64,000 bases of DNA from Mytilus californianus. Taxonomy: Eukaryota > Mollusca > Bivalvia > Mytilida > Mytilidae. Below the pieces are notes generated by a model. That model saw only the letters and a program-made list of their open reading frames with translations, had not been told where the DNA came from and ran no database searches. This document shows, in pieces, positions 36,197 to 49,065 of the stretch. How positions within the stretch are numbered: position 1 is the stretch's first letter; the number at the start of each line of letters is the position of its first letter. The stretch is from the NCBI RefSeq assembly GCF_021869535.1, contig NW_026262593.1:56223318-56287317 (forward strand), written 5' to 3'. The position numbers and the translations under genes were made by a program.

Positions 36197-36744
36197 AGTT
36201 ATTGACAATAAACAACTATCGTATTGAAAAATGAAAAAAAAAGTTAAATACTTCAAATTTCCGTGATTTTACAAGAAGGACTGGTTGAGTCAGGGTCAAC
36301 GCCAGGAAAAATATGCCAAGTCAGGATGATATGGTACTCTGAGAACTTGTGGATAATTACTTTGTGAAATAGCGTGGTTAAATATGACTTAGAAAGAAGG
36401 TCTAGTTTATAGTAGCCTATATTCATATTATATTAACAAGTTAAGTCCTGAATATGCATATGATATTCGGCGCTGGTGATGAGGAGCAATAAATCGATGA
36501 ATTCCATGGACCCTTTATTGGCAAAGACGACAAATGTTGTAACCAATTCGAAAGAAATTCAAAACCGTTAACGTCAGATGTTAAAATATATTTTACTGGA
36601 ATTTGTTTGTAATATAAGGATAATTTATTTTGAAATTAAATCAACAATTGAACAAAATCTATAAGATTTTAATATCAAAGATGCATGAAACGAGTTTTAG
36701 GTGATTAGAATGCTAAAGAAATTATTGAAACAATACATATATGC

Positions 36745-37030
36745 CTGTCCAAAGTTAGGATCCTGCACTTCAGAGGTTGTCGTTTGTTGCTGTATATCAT
36801 ATTTGGTTTTCGTTCATTGTTTTGTACATAAATCAAGCCGTTAGTTTTCTCGTTTGAATTGTTTAACATTTGTCATTTCGGGGCCTCTTATAGCTGACTA
36901 TGCGGTATGGTTTTTGCTCATTTTTGAAGGCTGTACTGTGACCTATAGTTGTTCACTTCTATGTCATTTGATCTCGGTTGGAGAGTTGTTTCAATGGCAA
37001 TTATACCACATCTTCTTATTTATGTATAAA
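36745..37030 (+). repeat. dispersed repeat M1, full length, copy-2-specific insertion
   Basis: 'gcctgtccaaagttaggatc', 'ggttgtcgtttgttgctgta', 'gttttctcgtttgaattg', 'atagctgactatgcggtatg', 'gtgacctatagttgttcact' and 'aattataccacatcttctta'. Absent from the equivalent place in duplication copy 1, so it inserted after the duplication. Confidence 0.85.
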
Positions 37031-37453
37031 ATTATATACTAAATTTTGTCTTCTTTTATATGTTTTGCATTGGTTTCGATGTTCCTTCTTTTTGATATAT
37101 AAAACGTAACATTTGCAGAAAAACGAAATGATTCCTTTGTGCAACTCATCTTGTACACACATTTGGATGCTGCGTTATTTTAGTAGTAAACATTGAACCT
37201 TATCACGTGTTTGATATAAATGTGGCGGACATTAGCTATGGACACATTTAACTGATAGTCATACAAATTACTTACGACAGATATGTCTTTCTGTACACTG
37301 TAATAAAAAAAAAGTAAGAATACTTTTTTTTCAAAAGACAGAGTGTACGTGCATTAATGTCGAATAATTGGTCACAAGTATTGTTTTGACCAATGCAAGT
37401 TCCAAAAAAGAAAAGTTTCTCTTAAGATCCAATTTGTATATTTGATATATCAT

Positions 37454-37745
37454 TTTCTCTAATTCTTTGGCAATCTAACCCTTTCCGTACCCATTGTATA
37501 AAAAAATTAATTAACGTGTGGTTGCAGATGATCTCAGAAGATGATTTATCAGCTCACTGGATAAATCAAAATGTGGTAACAGGAGTTAATGAAATTGACA
37601 ACTTTGTAGAATGTGGAAGGCACTCGAAGGCATAGTTATCCGTGGATTATCGGATTTTTTTCCAATTTCGATAGTTAAATTATCAAAGTTAACTATCTCG
37701 ATTGGATAAATCCAATAATCCACTGGCACCAATGTAAGAATCTAT
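37454..37745. mobile_element. palindromic MITE-like insertion specific to copy 2
   Basis: Missing from copy 1 between 'gatatatcatt' and 'cttgatt'. Its centre (37650-37725) is an imperfect palindrome: GTGGATTATCGGATTTTTTT ... CGATAGTTAA against TTAACTATCTCGATTGGAT ... AATCCAC. No coding content. Confidence 0.5.
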
Positions 37746-38410
37746 ATGACAACATGTAGGCTACTTGATTAACCCTACATGACTGTTTCTGTTATGGAAG
37801 AAGTGCATTTGTGGCGTACGGGAGGTAACTCTTGAGATCCATATCATATGAAAAGCATAGGATACATAGAAATATAAATGTGGCAAGGAAACGCATGAAA
37901 GGAAAACTCAAAGGCCAAGTTCAAATATTTTTGTTCCTGACCATCTAAGCTGTGTTAAGGCTAATTCAAATTTTTGTCACACCTTTTTGTCCGAATTGAA
38001 AGACAATCATTAACTAACTAAAGCCGAAAAAACATGAAAATTCGGAAAATTCTAAGATATAATTACTGATCCTTTGCCGCCAAACGATAACAGAAAAGCT
38101 ATTCTATGGAATGCATACGTATACACTTTCGAGCAGGTCAAATCAGAATATAGGTCTTCCTTTTGGATCCTTTGTCTTATTTCACTTTTAATAATTATTC
38201 TGTTCAGTTACCGAACATGTTGAGCACATGAGCAATAATCTCAAACAAAAACACATCAATTGCATGCGTTTGAATCAAACAAGGTCGAATTATTGCTTTG
38301 TGATTTATTAATATATTAGTTGGTTACTAGTGTTAAGGGTTCTATTTTTACTAAATCAAACATAAGTGATTGCGGTTAACGAATACGTTTTCAATATACC
38401 ATTCTCGTAC

Positions 38411-38816
38411 ATATTTACGATGAATGACCGCGAAAAGATGTCGCTGGTGAGATGATCTAGAAGATCTGCGTCGTATCTTTATTATTTCCTTGATATTGAC
38501 TCATATGGATGATTAAAGTTAGAATCAATAAAAAACATGATCATTTCAACATTCCAATTGTCAGTATTTCCCAACAGTAACATACTCTCTACTCATGTAT
38601 GGCGTTTACATATACTGTCTGTCGAATATCAATAAACCAATGTCAGCAGATATGTTTTTTAACCAAAATGTCCATCATTTAAAAGATATCATCTTTAGTG
38701 TATTTGTTGTTGGCATCAGTATGCTTCTTCACAAAATGACGTTTTCATGGCCTAAATCAAGGTATTTGTATCAACGATTTCAATGTTTGTAGAAAAACAT
38801 CTTTAAACATACGAAA
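38411..38816. other. gene-free stretch
   Basis: No supported feature; ORF 38595-38792 is not recognised. Confidence 0.5.
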
Positions 38817-39015
38817 AAGAGTGGCGAAAGATACCAAAGGAACATTCAAACTCATAAGACCAAAAGACTAACAAAAGTTTACAAAACACAACATAGAACA
38901 CTAAAGACTGAGCAACACGAACTCCAACTTGGAATGATCTCAGGTACACAAACACGTTAAGCAGATCGTGCTCCACTTGTAATACCCGTCTTGCTACTCC
39001 TATAAAATATGTTGA
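38817..39015 (-). repeat. Penelope-like element tail, minus orientation
   Basis: 'gcgaaagataccaaaggaac', 'attcaaactcataag', 'acacaacatagaacactaaa', 'gagcaacacgaactcc', 'gatctcaggt' and 'aagcagatcgtgctccactt' in the reversed order of the tail at 62346-62504 plus 63589-63710. Confidence 0.75.
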
Positions 39016-39257
39016 TAAGTTATATCAAGTGGTCAGGCATCACGTAAAAGCGGATTGGTAATTGACATTTATCTAATTCTAAGACATCTCCAAATTAAAA
39101 AACTATCCGTCTTTAAATCTCCTAATCCTGAAACTTGATCAAATGTAGTATTTTGAAATTGCAATAACTTATTCATGAAAAACGATAGACAAGACTGATA
39201 TCGTTATAAACAACACAAACATTTAAAAAATGGAAAAATACACGGACAACACTAAAA

Positions 39258-39350
39258 TCTAAATCAAGAGTAACACGAACTTCCTTTAAATTAAACAAGG
39301 ATTATCTCGGGAGCTACGAAAAAGTAAGTAGATCTTGCTCCAGAAGGGTT
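39258..39350 (-). repeat. older Penelope-like tail fragment, minus orientation
   Basis: 'gagtaacacgaacttccttt', 'ggattatctcgggagctacg' and 'aagtagatcttgctccagaa' form a more eroded copy just beyond the 38817-39015 tail. Confidence 0.55.
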
Positions 39351-39439
39351 GAAATTAACTTTAACAAAACCAAACATTTGTTTGTCCTTCAAGTTCTGTT
39401 TCCAAAGATGTCACTGTTCAGCTTGTTATACTGTATGAC

Positions 39440-40725
39440 TGTTGCTCATGGTTCAAAACCGATGGCGATTAGACATTTTTGCATGGTTGCCCATTTGACT
39501 GTTAGATAGTTATCTCACTAGCAAACATTTCACATCTCTTTGGTACTAGTATTTGAATTGCCAATAGCTATAATATATCAACATATTTAAAAAAAGTTAA
39601 ATCTCACTATGAATAAAAGTCACTACATCAAAAGGTCATATGCATGTTATATCCTCTTCCCTTTGGACACTTTCTGCTGGTGGAGGAAAGTTTATCTCTT
39701 AAAGCCTGAACCTGGATATTTATTAGGTCTTATGGTGCTCCCTGTCTGTTTATTTCAGCGAATTCTATACAGCGGCAAATTAAATTTCACTGGTCGATTT
39801 TCCAGAACTATTATTGATCGTTATTGAAATTTTGCTTAAGACAGGATGAAAACGAGTATTCAGCATCACAAAATAAATTGAGCTTGTTTATAAAATCATT
39901 AAGATAAACTTTTACTCGAAATAAATAAGCCACCCTAGCAAATAGTGAAAAAAAAATCCGTCCGAGCAAAGTACCCCCCTCCTTCAAATCCCGCCACCAA
40001 TAAAATATTATATCATGTTCTCTATGGGACTCATTATGCTGTCATACTTTCCAAAAGTAAGTAAACACTCCTGGTATCATACTGGCACACTTGATGGCTC
40101 TAAACTCGATCTGAAAAACTTATCTTCATAGAGGATTTATCAACCTATTTATTGATTTGAAATAAATGTAGACTAAGCTTTCTGCTGATGTTTAAATAAA
40201 AAAAAATATATCTTTAATCAAATGCATTTCAAACTAAATCATCAGTGATTAAATAACAAGTGTAAATACCTTTCTGCGTAATATGTTATTAAGTAATAAT
40301 TTGCCTTCTTACAATCATTATTATTATTAATCTTAACTATAAAGGGCTGCTTCTGATGAATTCAAATCTTCTTCAACTAACGTTGACAATTCAATTATAA
40401 GGTTTCATTAGACATCCACTCAAATTGACCTACCGAGGGTGAGCACGGTATGATTACGCTCATGATAATCCAATATTTCCCTACCAGATGATAACTGGCT
40501 ACTGTTTGCTTTTGGCAGAAAATTGACACTTAATTGGGTGTTCCGTTACTAAATTTTATAACATTGCAGATGACTGATAGATAACATGTCTAGTTGATTT
40601 CCAAATTTACTCATATGCAAGACTTGCTTCGCGGTTTGAGTTTTTTTTTATTGTTGAAGGCCGAACGATAACCTAAAATTGCTTCTCTTTGTCCTTTTCG
40701 TAAAATTAAACCACATCTTCTTATA
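39440..40725 (+). repeat. two M1 repeat fragments in otherwise gene-free DNA
   Basis: M1 3'-end words occur at about 39445-39535 ('tggttgcccatttgactg' and 'ttatctcactagcaaac') and at about 40625-40722 ('tattgttgaaggccgaacga' and 'aaaccacatcttctta'). Between them I see no gene; ORF 39609-39827 is unrecognised. Confidence 0.55.
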
Positions 40726-40805
40726 TTTATATGTCTTGGCCGGTTTACAAAAACAATAACGGATATCTTTGTAAATGGATATTAAGAATTAACACATTGT
40801 TAAAG

Positions 40806-40848
40806 TTGTTTTCTGAGGCGGCTTCAGTCCGCAGAAAACAACACTAAC
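40806..40848. repeat. short hairpin
   Basis: GTTGTTTTCTG pairs exactly with CAGAAAACAAC around 'aggcggcttcagtccg', an 11-bp stem extendable by CGG/CCG. Confidence 0.7.
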
Positions 40849-42060
40849 AAGTCGGAAATTTGTATAACAACTTCCATCGAAGGCAATTTTGGTAAAAGTT
40901 TTTTTTATATGAAAAGCATTAACAAACAGTAGTAGTAGATTATTGATTTTTAAATCTTATAAATCAATTAAAAAAATACAAATAACTTTAAATTAACAAA
41001 AACTGAGGGAATCTCAAAAAGAGCGAGAACGCAAGTCAGTCACAAGATCGTAAATTTGAAAACAACATATATATATTTGATTTTAAATGAAATTAATATA
41101 AAAACCAAAAAAAAAAAAAATGAAATAATACCAAACAGTTAATACCATCTAGTACTATAAAAAGCAAAGTAATACATACTTTCTGCAGAGGTTTTTTCAC
41201 TTCAATATGTCAAATCATTGTGATCTACATCTTCAGTCCTTTTATTTTCTGCGTTTAAAAATAGCCTCAATCAAATACATTTCTGGTGTCCTTTTATTTT
41301 CTGCGTTTTAAAATAACCTCAATAAAATGAATTTGCATTGTTCTTTTTTTCTGCGCTTTTAAATAACTTCAAAAGTCGAGAAAAAAATATCTGGGTGTAA
41401 ATAAAAAATATCTTGTAAAAAAAAAAGCCAATCTTTAAAATTTGAATTGTATAAACTAATGGGTTGATTAGTAACGTGTAACATTTAAAATTGCAAGTGA
41501 ATCTTATGTAACAATCAACATTTATATGTTAAACCTTATGTACATAATAATAGTTTACAAGAATCACTTACTTATATACATATGGTATTAATATTAAGAC
41601 CGAAAAGTTACTTCTGTGATTCATAAAGAAAGGAAAATTAAATAAGCATTGTCAATTTCATACTTTTTTTCAAAATATGGAATATTTAACGGTTACTACT
41701 TTCAATTATCATGATTATACACGTATGATTCATTGCATGCTAAAATATTCTCTCGATTAAGATATGTCTTAAAGAGAAGAGATGACGATGGAGAGTTATT
41801 GCTTACAAGAGAATTCTTAACATCTTTAGATCGTACGAAAATCGCACGTATCTCACCGTAGCAAAAAAAAGAAGGAGGATTCATTTGACTTTCTGTTCAT
41901 TTCCCTTTGAAATGTCTTTTACACAAACTTTCAAACCATTTTGAGTTGCAGACATTTTTGTTTATAAAATTAAAGTATTTTAATATATTATAAATAGTCC
42001 AACCAACAGTAGAAAAAATGTAATATTTCAATAAAAATTGGCAAAGAAAATGACACTGTT
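40849..42060. other. gene-free stretch
   Basis: AT-rich. A phrase 'tccttttattttctgcgttt' is repeated at 41235 and 41290, with a similar 'ttctgcgctttt' at 41350. ORF 41702-41884 is not recognised. Confidence 0.55.
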
Positions 42061-42140
42061 AGACCAAGCACATGAACCTTAGACCAAGCACATGAACCTT
42101 AGACCAAGCACATGAACCTTAGACCAAGCACATGAACCGT
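42061..42140. repeat. 20-bp tandem repeat, four units
   Basis: 'agaccaagcacatgaacctt' at 42061, 42081, 42101 and 42121; only the last unit differs at its end (ccgt). No spacers, so not CRISPR-like. Confidence 0.98.
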
Positions 42141-42555
42141 ACAAGAAATTTGGATTAAAAACATGAAAATATATTGACGTATAAATTAGTTCATTAAAGT
42201 AGTGCAAATTTAATACTTTTAAATGGGAGGAGCGATGATCCTTCTTGAAATGTATCTCCGCTTATCTTAAGGTAGATCGGGTGTCTTTTACTGAGCATTC
42301 CTTCTGGGCATGTTGCAAAAATACATTGTTGGTTTAAACATATTTTACTGACAGAAACATCAGAAAATTAAAATTCCAAGATTAAACTATAAAAAAATTA
42401 AGTGTCATAAAGCGAATTTAAAATTTCAAAAATCCTTTTAAAATAAAGGGCAGATAATTATATTGAATTTGATCGGACAATTTATGTTTTTTTAATTTTT
42501 TTAAAAAATAAGACCCGCGACCCCATGTTTTTATTTGAAATCTCGGAAGTACAGC

Positions 42556-43020
42556 CCTTGGATGGTGCAAATTTCCCCAAAAAAAACGTGTATGGTTTAA
42601 TGGTGAATGGCATATGGTGCAATGGTAGAAGGTGTATGGTGCTATGGTGTATGATGTAAGGGGAATGGTGTAATGGTGTAACGTGGATCGGGAATGGTGT
42701 GAATGAATGGTGTACGACATTTAAAACTATGCAAAATATTGATAAGAACTGATTTTCAATTGTATACATTAATTTACAATATTGTGATCAAAATTCGTTT
42801 TTTAAAATAAATAAATAATTTTGTAGTCGCACGCTTTCTTTGAAATTAAATTTCATTATGGTGTAATGTGTAAGGTTTATGGTGCAAAGGTGTAACGTGT
42901 ATGGTGTAATGGCACAGGGTGTATGGTGTAATGGTGTATGGTGAATTGTGTAATGGTGCATGGTGAATGGTGTAATGGTGTATGGTGTTAGTGGGAAGTT
43001 TTCACCATCCAAGGAAGCAA
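42556..43020. repeat. palindrome-bounded TGGTGTA minisatellite block
   Basis: Two arrays of 6-8-bp words (atggtgta, atggtgaa, atggtgca) lie at about 42590-42710 and 42858-42995. The block is bounded by inverted copies of 'cccttggatggtgcaaattt' (42557) and 'agttttcaccatccaagg' (42996). A 40-bp direct repeat with 'ccgcgacccc' and 'gtttttat' / 'ccgtgaccct' and 'gtttttat' lies outside (42512-42552 and 43156-43195). The His/Thr-rich ORFs on the minus strand are translations of the array. Confidence 0.75.
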
Positions 43021-43199
43021 TTTTCTCATTGACTTTTAACCAATTTTATCTATAAATGTTTTTTTTTTATAGGGAAAAATTAAATTTCCAATATATGACC
43101 CATACAAAATGATTGTGATTTCATTAATTTCAATATATTTTAAAGAAAAAACACGGTCCGTGACCCTCAGTTTTTATATTGAAATTTGAAAGTACTTTC

Positions 43200-45290
43200 A
43201 TCCAGAAGTCTGTTACAATAGTTTGAGAACGTTATATCGTCGAACATTTAGACACCCGAGCTACCCTAATTTTAACAGGTCCAGCTTAAAAATGAGGTTG
43301 AATATCCAAGAGTGAACACCGCTATGAATCCGAGATCACTTCATTGCTCCCAACTCCATTCCTACCAAATCCACATGATCACTACCTAACCGTAAGATAT
43401 AATCACTGATTTATATTCTAGCTAAACTTGCATGTTCAAAGGTAAATGGAGAGAAATACTGAAATAAAGATTTGAAGAAAAAAAAAACAGTTGAAAGAAG
43501 TTCTGAAATGTTTTGTGTTAATTTTGATTTCTTTCTTTTTTTCTTAACTTTGTTGTTTTTTGTCTCGAGATTGTTGTTCCATATCTGTAAAGTTTGTTTA
43601 TTGTTCTTACGTATGTTTTTATTACCGTATAAATAAAAAAAAATCTGTTTTTATCGTACATAGTTGTTTCATTTTAAGTTTGTCTTTGATGTTCCTTTTA
43701 ATGAAAATGAGACAATCATTTTGTTTTTGGTGCAGTAGCACTCAAACCTTCTACTAGAATACAACAAACTAAATAACATTACGGTAGATCAAGTGCGCCT
43801 TTCTAAGTAAATTAACACCTATAATATTAACCATAATACAACAAATTCTATTTCTTTAAGGCAACTAATTAAGAAAATATTAAAACAAACTAAATAGCTG
43901 TGTTAACAAGATATTTCCAAGAAAACACATGTACTTGGGAAAGGAGTGCTTTCTAGAATTCATTATTGAACATTATCGATATATCATAGAGATGAATGAG
44001 GAGATTGGCACAGTCGGACGTGGAACAACTCTAAACATCTCTGCTTGGTGTTTTATTTAAGGAGGAAGTACTTATCCAAACATGCCTCCTCTGGTTGTTC
44101 TATATGAAGTCGTCCAGAATTTCGGGGCAAATTCAAAAGAACAGAATACGAATAAGAAAGTTTAACAGACTGCACAAGAGTAGACGGGTGTAAATAGAGC
44201 ATATTATTAGAGAATTTAAAACATTTCGAGTCATTAGTTGATTGTACCTCTATTGAAGAGGGCAAAGAAGAAGGCAAGGTAAGGCCACTTTTTGACCTCC
44301 CTGATTTGAAATTTGTTTTTTAAATATTATAAATCAGCCAAATAACAGCCTTTACATATTCACATGCCATTAGGGTATCAATAAACAGTATCTATATTTT
44401 TTATAGTGTGTCTTACAGAGTTACTCACAAGCTTCAAACTCCTGAAATTTTGTACATAAAAGTATAATTTTGAGATTTTGTCAATAATATTCAAATATGA
44501 ACAACAGTTTTACACAAAAACAATTTTTGCTACAAGATGTATATGCAAATATCTTTAAAATATCTGTTCGAGTAAAGCTGTTTCACATTTCTATTTTGAC
44601 CGAAAACTGTGCGTAAAATGGTTATTTAAGGTAAAGTATGTTAATTTCAACAAGTCTTTGACGTCATAGCTATATTACAAGTTACCTTTTTGCACTAAAG
44701 TGTCCAGATTGTTTCGTTTATTGATCAATATATTTTTTTATATCTTAAAAAGTATGATGTTTATTTGATTAATAGAATTAACATAACTTTTTAGCATTAA
44801 AAAAATCTAAAATTAAAGTTGTGTCATCTCAGTCATTTTTCTAGTTCTTTATCAAATGTTAATCTCGCGTCCTGAATATTAATGACATATTTGTCACTGC
44901 ACGTTAAATATTCAAATATCAATCAATCCAACGCAAACCAGATGTACGAAAAAATGGCAGTACAAAACGTAGGTTATTTTTTAAATGACATAAGGGAGAT
45001 AATTCGAACGCATCTATTCGAACATGTAGAACAAAAGAAACAATGTAAAATTACGCAACATTCAACAACATAAAATATATTGCAACACTATTGTTTAACC
45101 ACAACAATTTTATACAAGGTTGTACAAAGAATATACGTTGTTTCCTGTTGTCTTAAAACACACTATTATGTCAGAAGAAAATATTTACTTACAAATCACT
45201 GCTCCAAACAAACTATTGTATTGTTTGTTTTGTTCACACATCGTTGTCAATATAATGGAATTTGATGCGACTGTCATACAAGTGAGAGGT
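43200..45290. other. gene-free stretch
   Basis: No recognised gene or repeat. ORFs 43560-43757, 44053-44277 (minus, 74 aa, Ser/Leu-rich) and 44882-45073 lack domains and splice context. The 44053-44277 frame is the most protein-like but I cannot support it. Confidence 0.5.
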
Positions 45291-45294
45291 TTAG

Positions 45295-45480
45295 CTAGCT
45301 TTAAAACCAGGTTCAATCCACCATTTTCTACATAAGAAAATGCCTGTACCAAGTCAGGCTTATGACAGTTGTTATCCATTCGTTTGATGTGTTTGAACTT
45401 TTGATTTTGCCATTTGATTGGGGACTTTCCTTTTTGAATTTTCCTCGGAGTTCAGTATTTTTGTGATTTTACTTTTCCAT
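45295..45480 (+). repeat. dispersed tail-type repeat T2
   Basis: Nearly the same line as 7590-7865 ('aaaaccaggttcaatccacc', 'attttctacataagaaaatg', 'ttatccattcgtttgatgtg', 'gaattttcctcggagttcag'). The minus-strand ORF 45185-45379 is its shadow. Confidence 0.75.
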
Positions 45481-45734
45481 TACGATACGTTTGTAGAGTT
45501 TCGAGTTTCGTCCGTCTGTAGGACATGTAGGATGTTAGGAACCTCTAAAAGGAATATGTTCATAAAGGTATGGATGTCATTCCTTCTTAAAAATGTTTGA
45601 CCACCATTAGGATTCGTTTGACTGTTTTAGAGTATCCCTGCCAGATAACCAAGTCTGAATCAGTTCTATTTTGATTGATTGCGACATTATGTAATAGGAC
45701 TTTTCGCCGAAATTTTAGCTGCAATAAATAATAC

Positions 45735-45930
45735 GTCGGGTGTCACAAGTGGAGCAAGAGCTACCTACCCTTCCGTTCCACATGAGTTAACCCCCGGTTT
45801 TTGGTTGTAGTTGTAGTTGCTTAATCTTTGGATTTCTGCAGATAATGTTGTTATCTTAAAATCACTTTTCCTCGATGTTCTATTTGGCCATGGATTTGTC
45901 TGTTTTTATAAAACCTATGTTTTTATTATT
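45735..45930 (+). repeat. Penelope-like element tail, degraded
   Basis: 'cgggtgtcacaagtggagca', 'ctacccttccgttccacatg', 'gtttttggttgtagttgtag', 'gatgttctatttggccatgg' and 'tttgtctgttttt' follow tail order. Confidence 0.6.
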
Positions 45931-48349
45931 TCTGAACACACGAAAGCATAAGATTGATCTCCATCAAAATTCGGCGTAGTAGACTTGATTGATAAAATTG
46001 ATAAACAAGGTTAAAATTGAAACTCTGAGCCTAATATTTGGGGGGATAATATCAATTTGTTAATTCATTGTCTGAAGAAATACTAAAATGTATCTTTTGT
46101 TTTTCTCTTTAACTTGTTTTAGACGTAGCACAAGGTCATGATAACTTGAACAGTTTATGACGTTGATGTCTGAAATCATCTATGAAGGACAACAACTGAA
46201 AGACAGTTTGATATCCCAACTTTTATCTTGCTTTCAGAGTTTGCGAAAATTTCTTAACACGGTTAATTTATTTGTTTATTCATTTTGTGGGTTTTGTTTG
46301 GTTATATACCATACCTTTATGTTATATTTCAAAAAAAGAGGCGGAAGACACCAAAAAAAGAATCAAAACTTAAGGTGGCCGGGGTGTCTTCCTCCATCTT
46401 GGATTTTGAAATAGTAGATAACAATCGGTCTAGATCTTTAATGAAATGTGCAAATTTCGAGAGTAGTATGTAATTCACATGTACGACTGTTCATATTAAT
46501 ATAGAGAATTATGTGTTATATCATATTTACGGCTGTATTTCTCAAAAAAACAGAATACATTTGTTTGATTCATTTTTTTTCCAACTTTGCCATATAAGGG
46601 GAGATAACTCAGATATAAGAGGAGATGACTCAGATAAAGTTACTTTTATGATAGAATGTGTTGTGAATTTTCCTATTTTATCATGCAGCAATAAAACGAG
46701 TCCTTTAACCCCATTTTTTCTTTTTCTTATCTGAAAGCATATTATTTGAGCTATCTTGAGCTATGGTTTATTTTTCTTTTTATCACACAAAATTGGGTTT
46801 TCCATGCATAATCTATACATAATCTGACAATTTTGCACAACCTGTGGCGTGAGAAAAAGCCCGGTGAACCATATTTGTTAGTTTATTTTTGAAAAAAGCA
46901 TAATATAAACTACATTTTGACAAATTATTAAAAAAATTCTATGGATTTTAATTTAGACCCCCCATCCAACTTAAGTTAAATAGTGCGTTTTCTTTCAAAT
47001 ACGTTTTGTTAATCTAATAAATTAGATTTAAAAGAGAGCGTTGCGATCATAAAGAAAAAAATTAAACTGGTCACATTTCCATTTGCTTGTCAAGAACCTC
47101 GTAAGTAGTTGTCGCATGTCAATATTAGAGGTTTGGGTGTTAACTGTTTTAATTGCTTCTTTTAAATATTCACATTTTTGTACAGACTCGATATTAATAA
47201 TAGATAAACGTATCATATAGACACCTTTCTGTAAAATAAATAGTAGTTGCCCTCAATATGTCTTTTAGTTATCTTAACCGTTAGGTTTCTGTCTCATTGA
47301 TGTATATCCTATATCTCCTGTTATTTATATACGATAAACGAGTGCGTTAAATGATATAGAAAGGAAAAGATTCGAACTGAAGCTTGCTGTTCAGGCTGCT
47401 ATAAAAAAAACAGTTTTATGGAAAACTTCCCTATCATCAATCGGAATATATTAACTGATTCCCATTTCCATTCTCAATTTTATTACTTAGAATTAGTCTT
47501 ATACTGACAAATGCTTTTAGTGGAAATCCTCTACTGCTGATGAAACGAATAAATATGTTTATTTAAACATTTCCAAATTTTATGTATCCGATAATTTGTT
47601 CTAATAGGTCTGGTTGATTCATAAAGTTAATTCGACATTTGTCAAATCCTTATAAAAAAATAGCTAATGATCGCGGAGACCCAGTGACAATTTCTCTCTC
47701 GCGAACAATGGGATTAACGTATGAATACTCCTTAATGAAAGAAAATTTTACAATTATGATGACATTTACTCAACACTTCCTGTATTCAATCATAAAACGC
47801 CTTTAAGTGTTTTTGAATGTTAAATCAGGTAGTTTTGCCACCAACGTTTTTTAAATTTTCAATTATGTGCCTCTTCCAAAATAATGGCTCCAAGCGTTCC
47901 CAATGAGACAAATCCAAATTATGTATACAAATAAAGTTCAGAAGCTATCGCAAGCTATTTTGAATTTGATTGATATGGCCATTTGTAAAGAAAAAGTCGG
48001 ACCAATTTCCACCGAATTAAAAAGACGCGAGTATACACCAAAAACACAGTTTTCAAGATAGTCCGTATCAAATATAGAAAATAGATACATTTTGACCTTG
48101 CAGGTCTTTTTCCGGGTATAAATGTCCATTGGCATACCTTCTTTTACCCATTTGATATAAATCCTAAATATATAACGATTTCAAACACAGACAAATATTT
48201 CTTTTCAGAACGTTATACAGGGAAGTATTTTCTATATATGAGACTATCCTGTACACCATTGGTAAGGCATTGTAATTACAGCTGCAATATGTATACTAGT
48301 ACGTATTTTGCCCATGTCTCAAGTCGGAAACATTTTGAGTTGTAGTATT
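45931..48349. other. gene-free stretch
   Basis: Only traces of repeats: a reversed tail end ('agaggcggaagacaccaaaa') at 46338-46375 and a 'ccgttaggtttctgtctcat' with 'tgatgtatatcc' motif near 47280. ORFs 46157-46414, 46513-46734, 47028-47216 and 47938-48135 are not recognised. Confidence 0.5.
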
Positions 48350-48690
48350 TATAAAAATAAGGAGATGCTGTATGATTGTGATGAGACAACTGTCCATCAG
48401 AGACCAAATAACGTAGAAACTAAAAACTATAGGTCACCGTACGGCCTTCAACAATGAATAAAATCCATACGGTAAAGCAAGCTATAAAAGGCCTAGATAT
48501 GACAAATGTAAACCAATTCAAATGTGAAAAATAACAGCATGATGTAAGAACCAAAACATTAATGGAAAACAAATGTATGATAAACAAATGACAACCACTG
48601 AATTACAGGCTTCTGACTTTGGAGCATACACAGACTGTGGCGGAGGTAAACATGTTTGCGGGTACCCAACCCTTCAATGACCTGGGTTAC
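48350..48690 (-). repeat. dispersed repeat M1, minus orientation, extended copy
   Basis: Reverse complement carries the M1 order, from 'gggttgggtacccgcaaaca' and 'tgtttacctccgccac' at the 5' end to 'cgtacggtgacctatag' and 'gacagttgtctcatcac' at the 3' end. It is among the most complete M1 copies and shows an extra 5' segment. Confidence 0.8.
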
Positions 48691-48939
48691 TTGTGTAACA
48701 GTTAAAAATACGCTATAAAAATCAGATGCAATTGGTGTGACACTTCGGATCGAAACAAGGTACTACTAAAAAACAAAACACTGTACAAAAGGACTTATCT
48801 GATAGTACTCGCAGTTACTGAAAGGTAGTTTACACCCAAAAACAATTAAGGAAAACATCATGTATTGAAGACAAAATAGCAATCAGTACAAAATCAAATT
48901 GGTTTCGTGTATACGTCATGAACAGTTTAGGAAAACATG

Positions 48940-49065
48940 CCATTGTGCAATAAGAAAACACAGGTATCGACATGATAAGGGAACATATATTTATTCCATC
49001 GAGCTTCCCCCAGGCATGCTTGGAGGATGCTCCGAGCCTTTAAGAGAAGCTCATATCGTTAATAC
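48940..49065 (+). repeat. unnamed dispersed repeat, partner of 53457-53590 (inverted)
   Basis: Contains GAGCTTCCCCCAGGCATGCT, followed by 'ccgagcctttaagagaagct' and 'gttaatacaccattaaaa'. The reverse complement matches 53457-53590 in the same order. Confidence 0.75.

Larger units (their letters stand above)
30714..38410. repeat. segmental duplication A, copy 2 (non-coding, with later insertions)
   Basis: Collinear with 11641-17030 in the same orientation. It is about 2.3 kb longer because of four changes: tandem expansion at about 32300-32900, an insertion at 35199-36196, an M1 repeat at 36745-37030, and a palindromic insertion at 37454-37745. No gene is supported. ORFs 34937-35161, 35382-35597, 35626-35835 and 36007-36234 are low-complexity, and the last three lie in copy-2-specific DNA. 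Confidence 0.88.

Noticed and set aside
42061..42140. CRISPR-like direct repeats of 20 bp
   Set aside because: The units are contiguous with no spacers and the context is animal DNA; it is a short tandem repeat.
42418..43012. His/Thr-rich minus-strand ORFs (about 74-100 codons)
   Set aside because: They are the TGGTGTA minisatellite translated in several frames at once; no coding signal.
44053..44277. 74-codon minus-strand ORF with protein-like composition
   Set aside because: No recognisable domain, no partner exon, no paralogue in the window; insufficient support.
47365..47385. Possible tRNA B box ('gattcgaactg' on the reverse strand)
   Set aside because: No matching A box or cloverleaf could be drawn around it.
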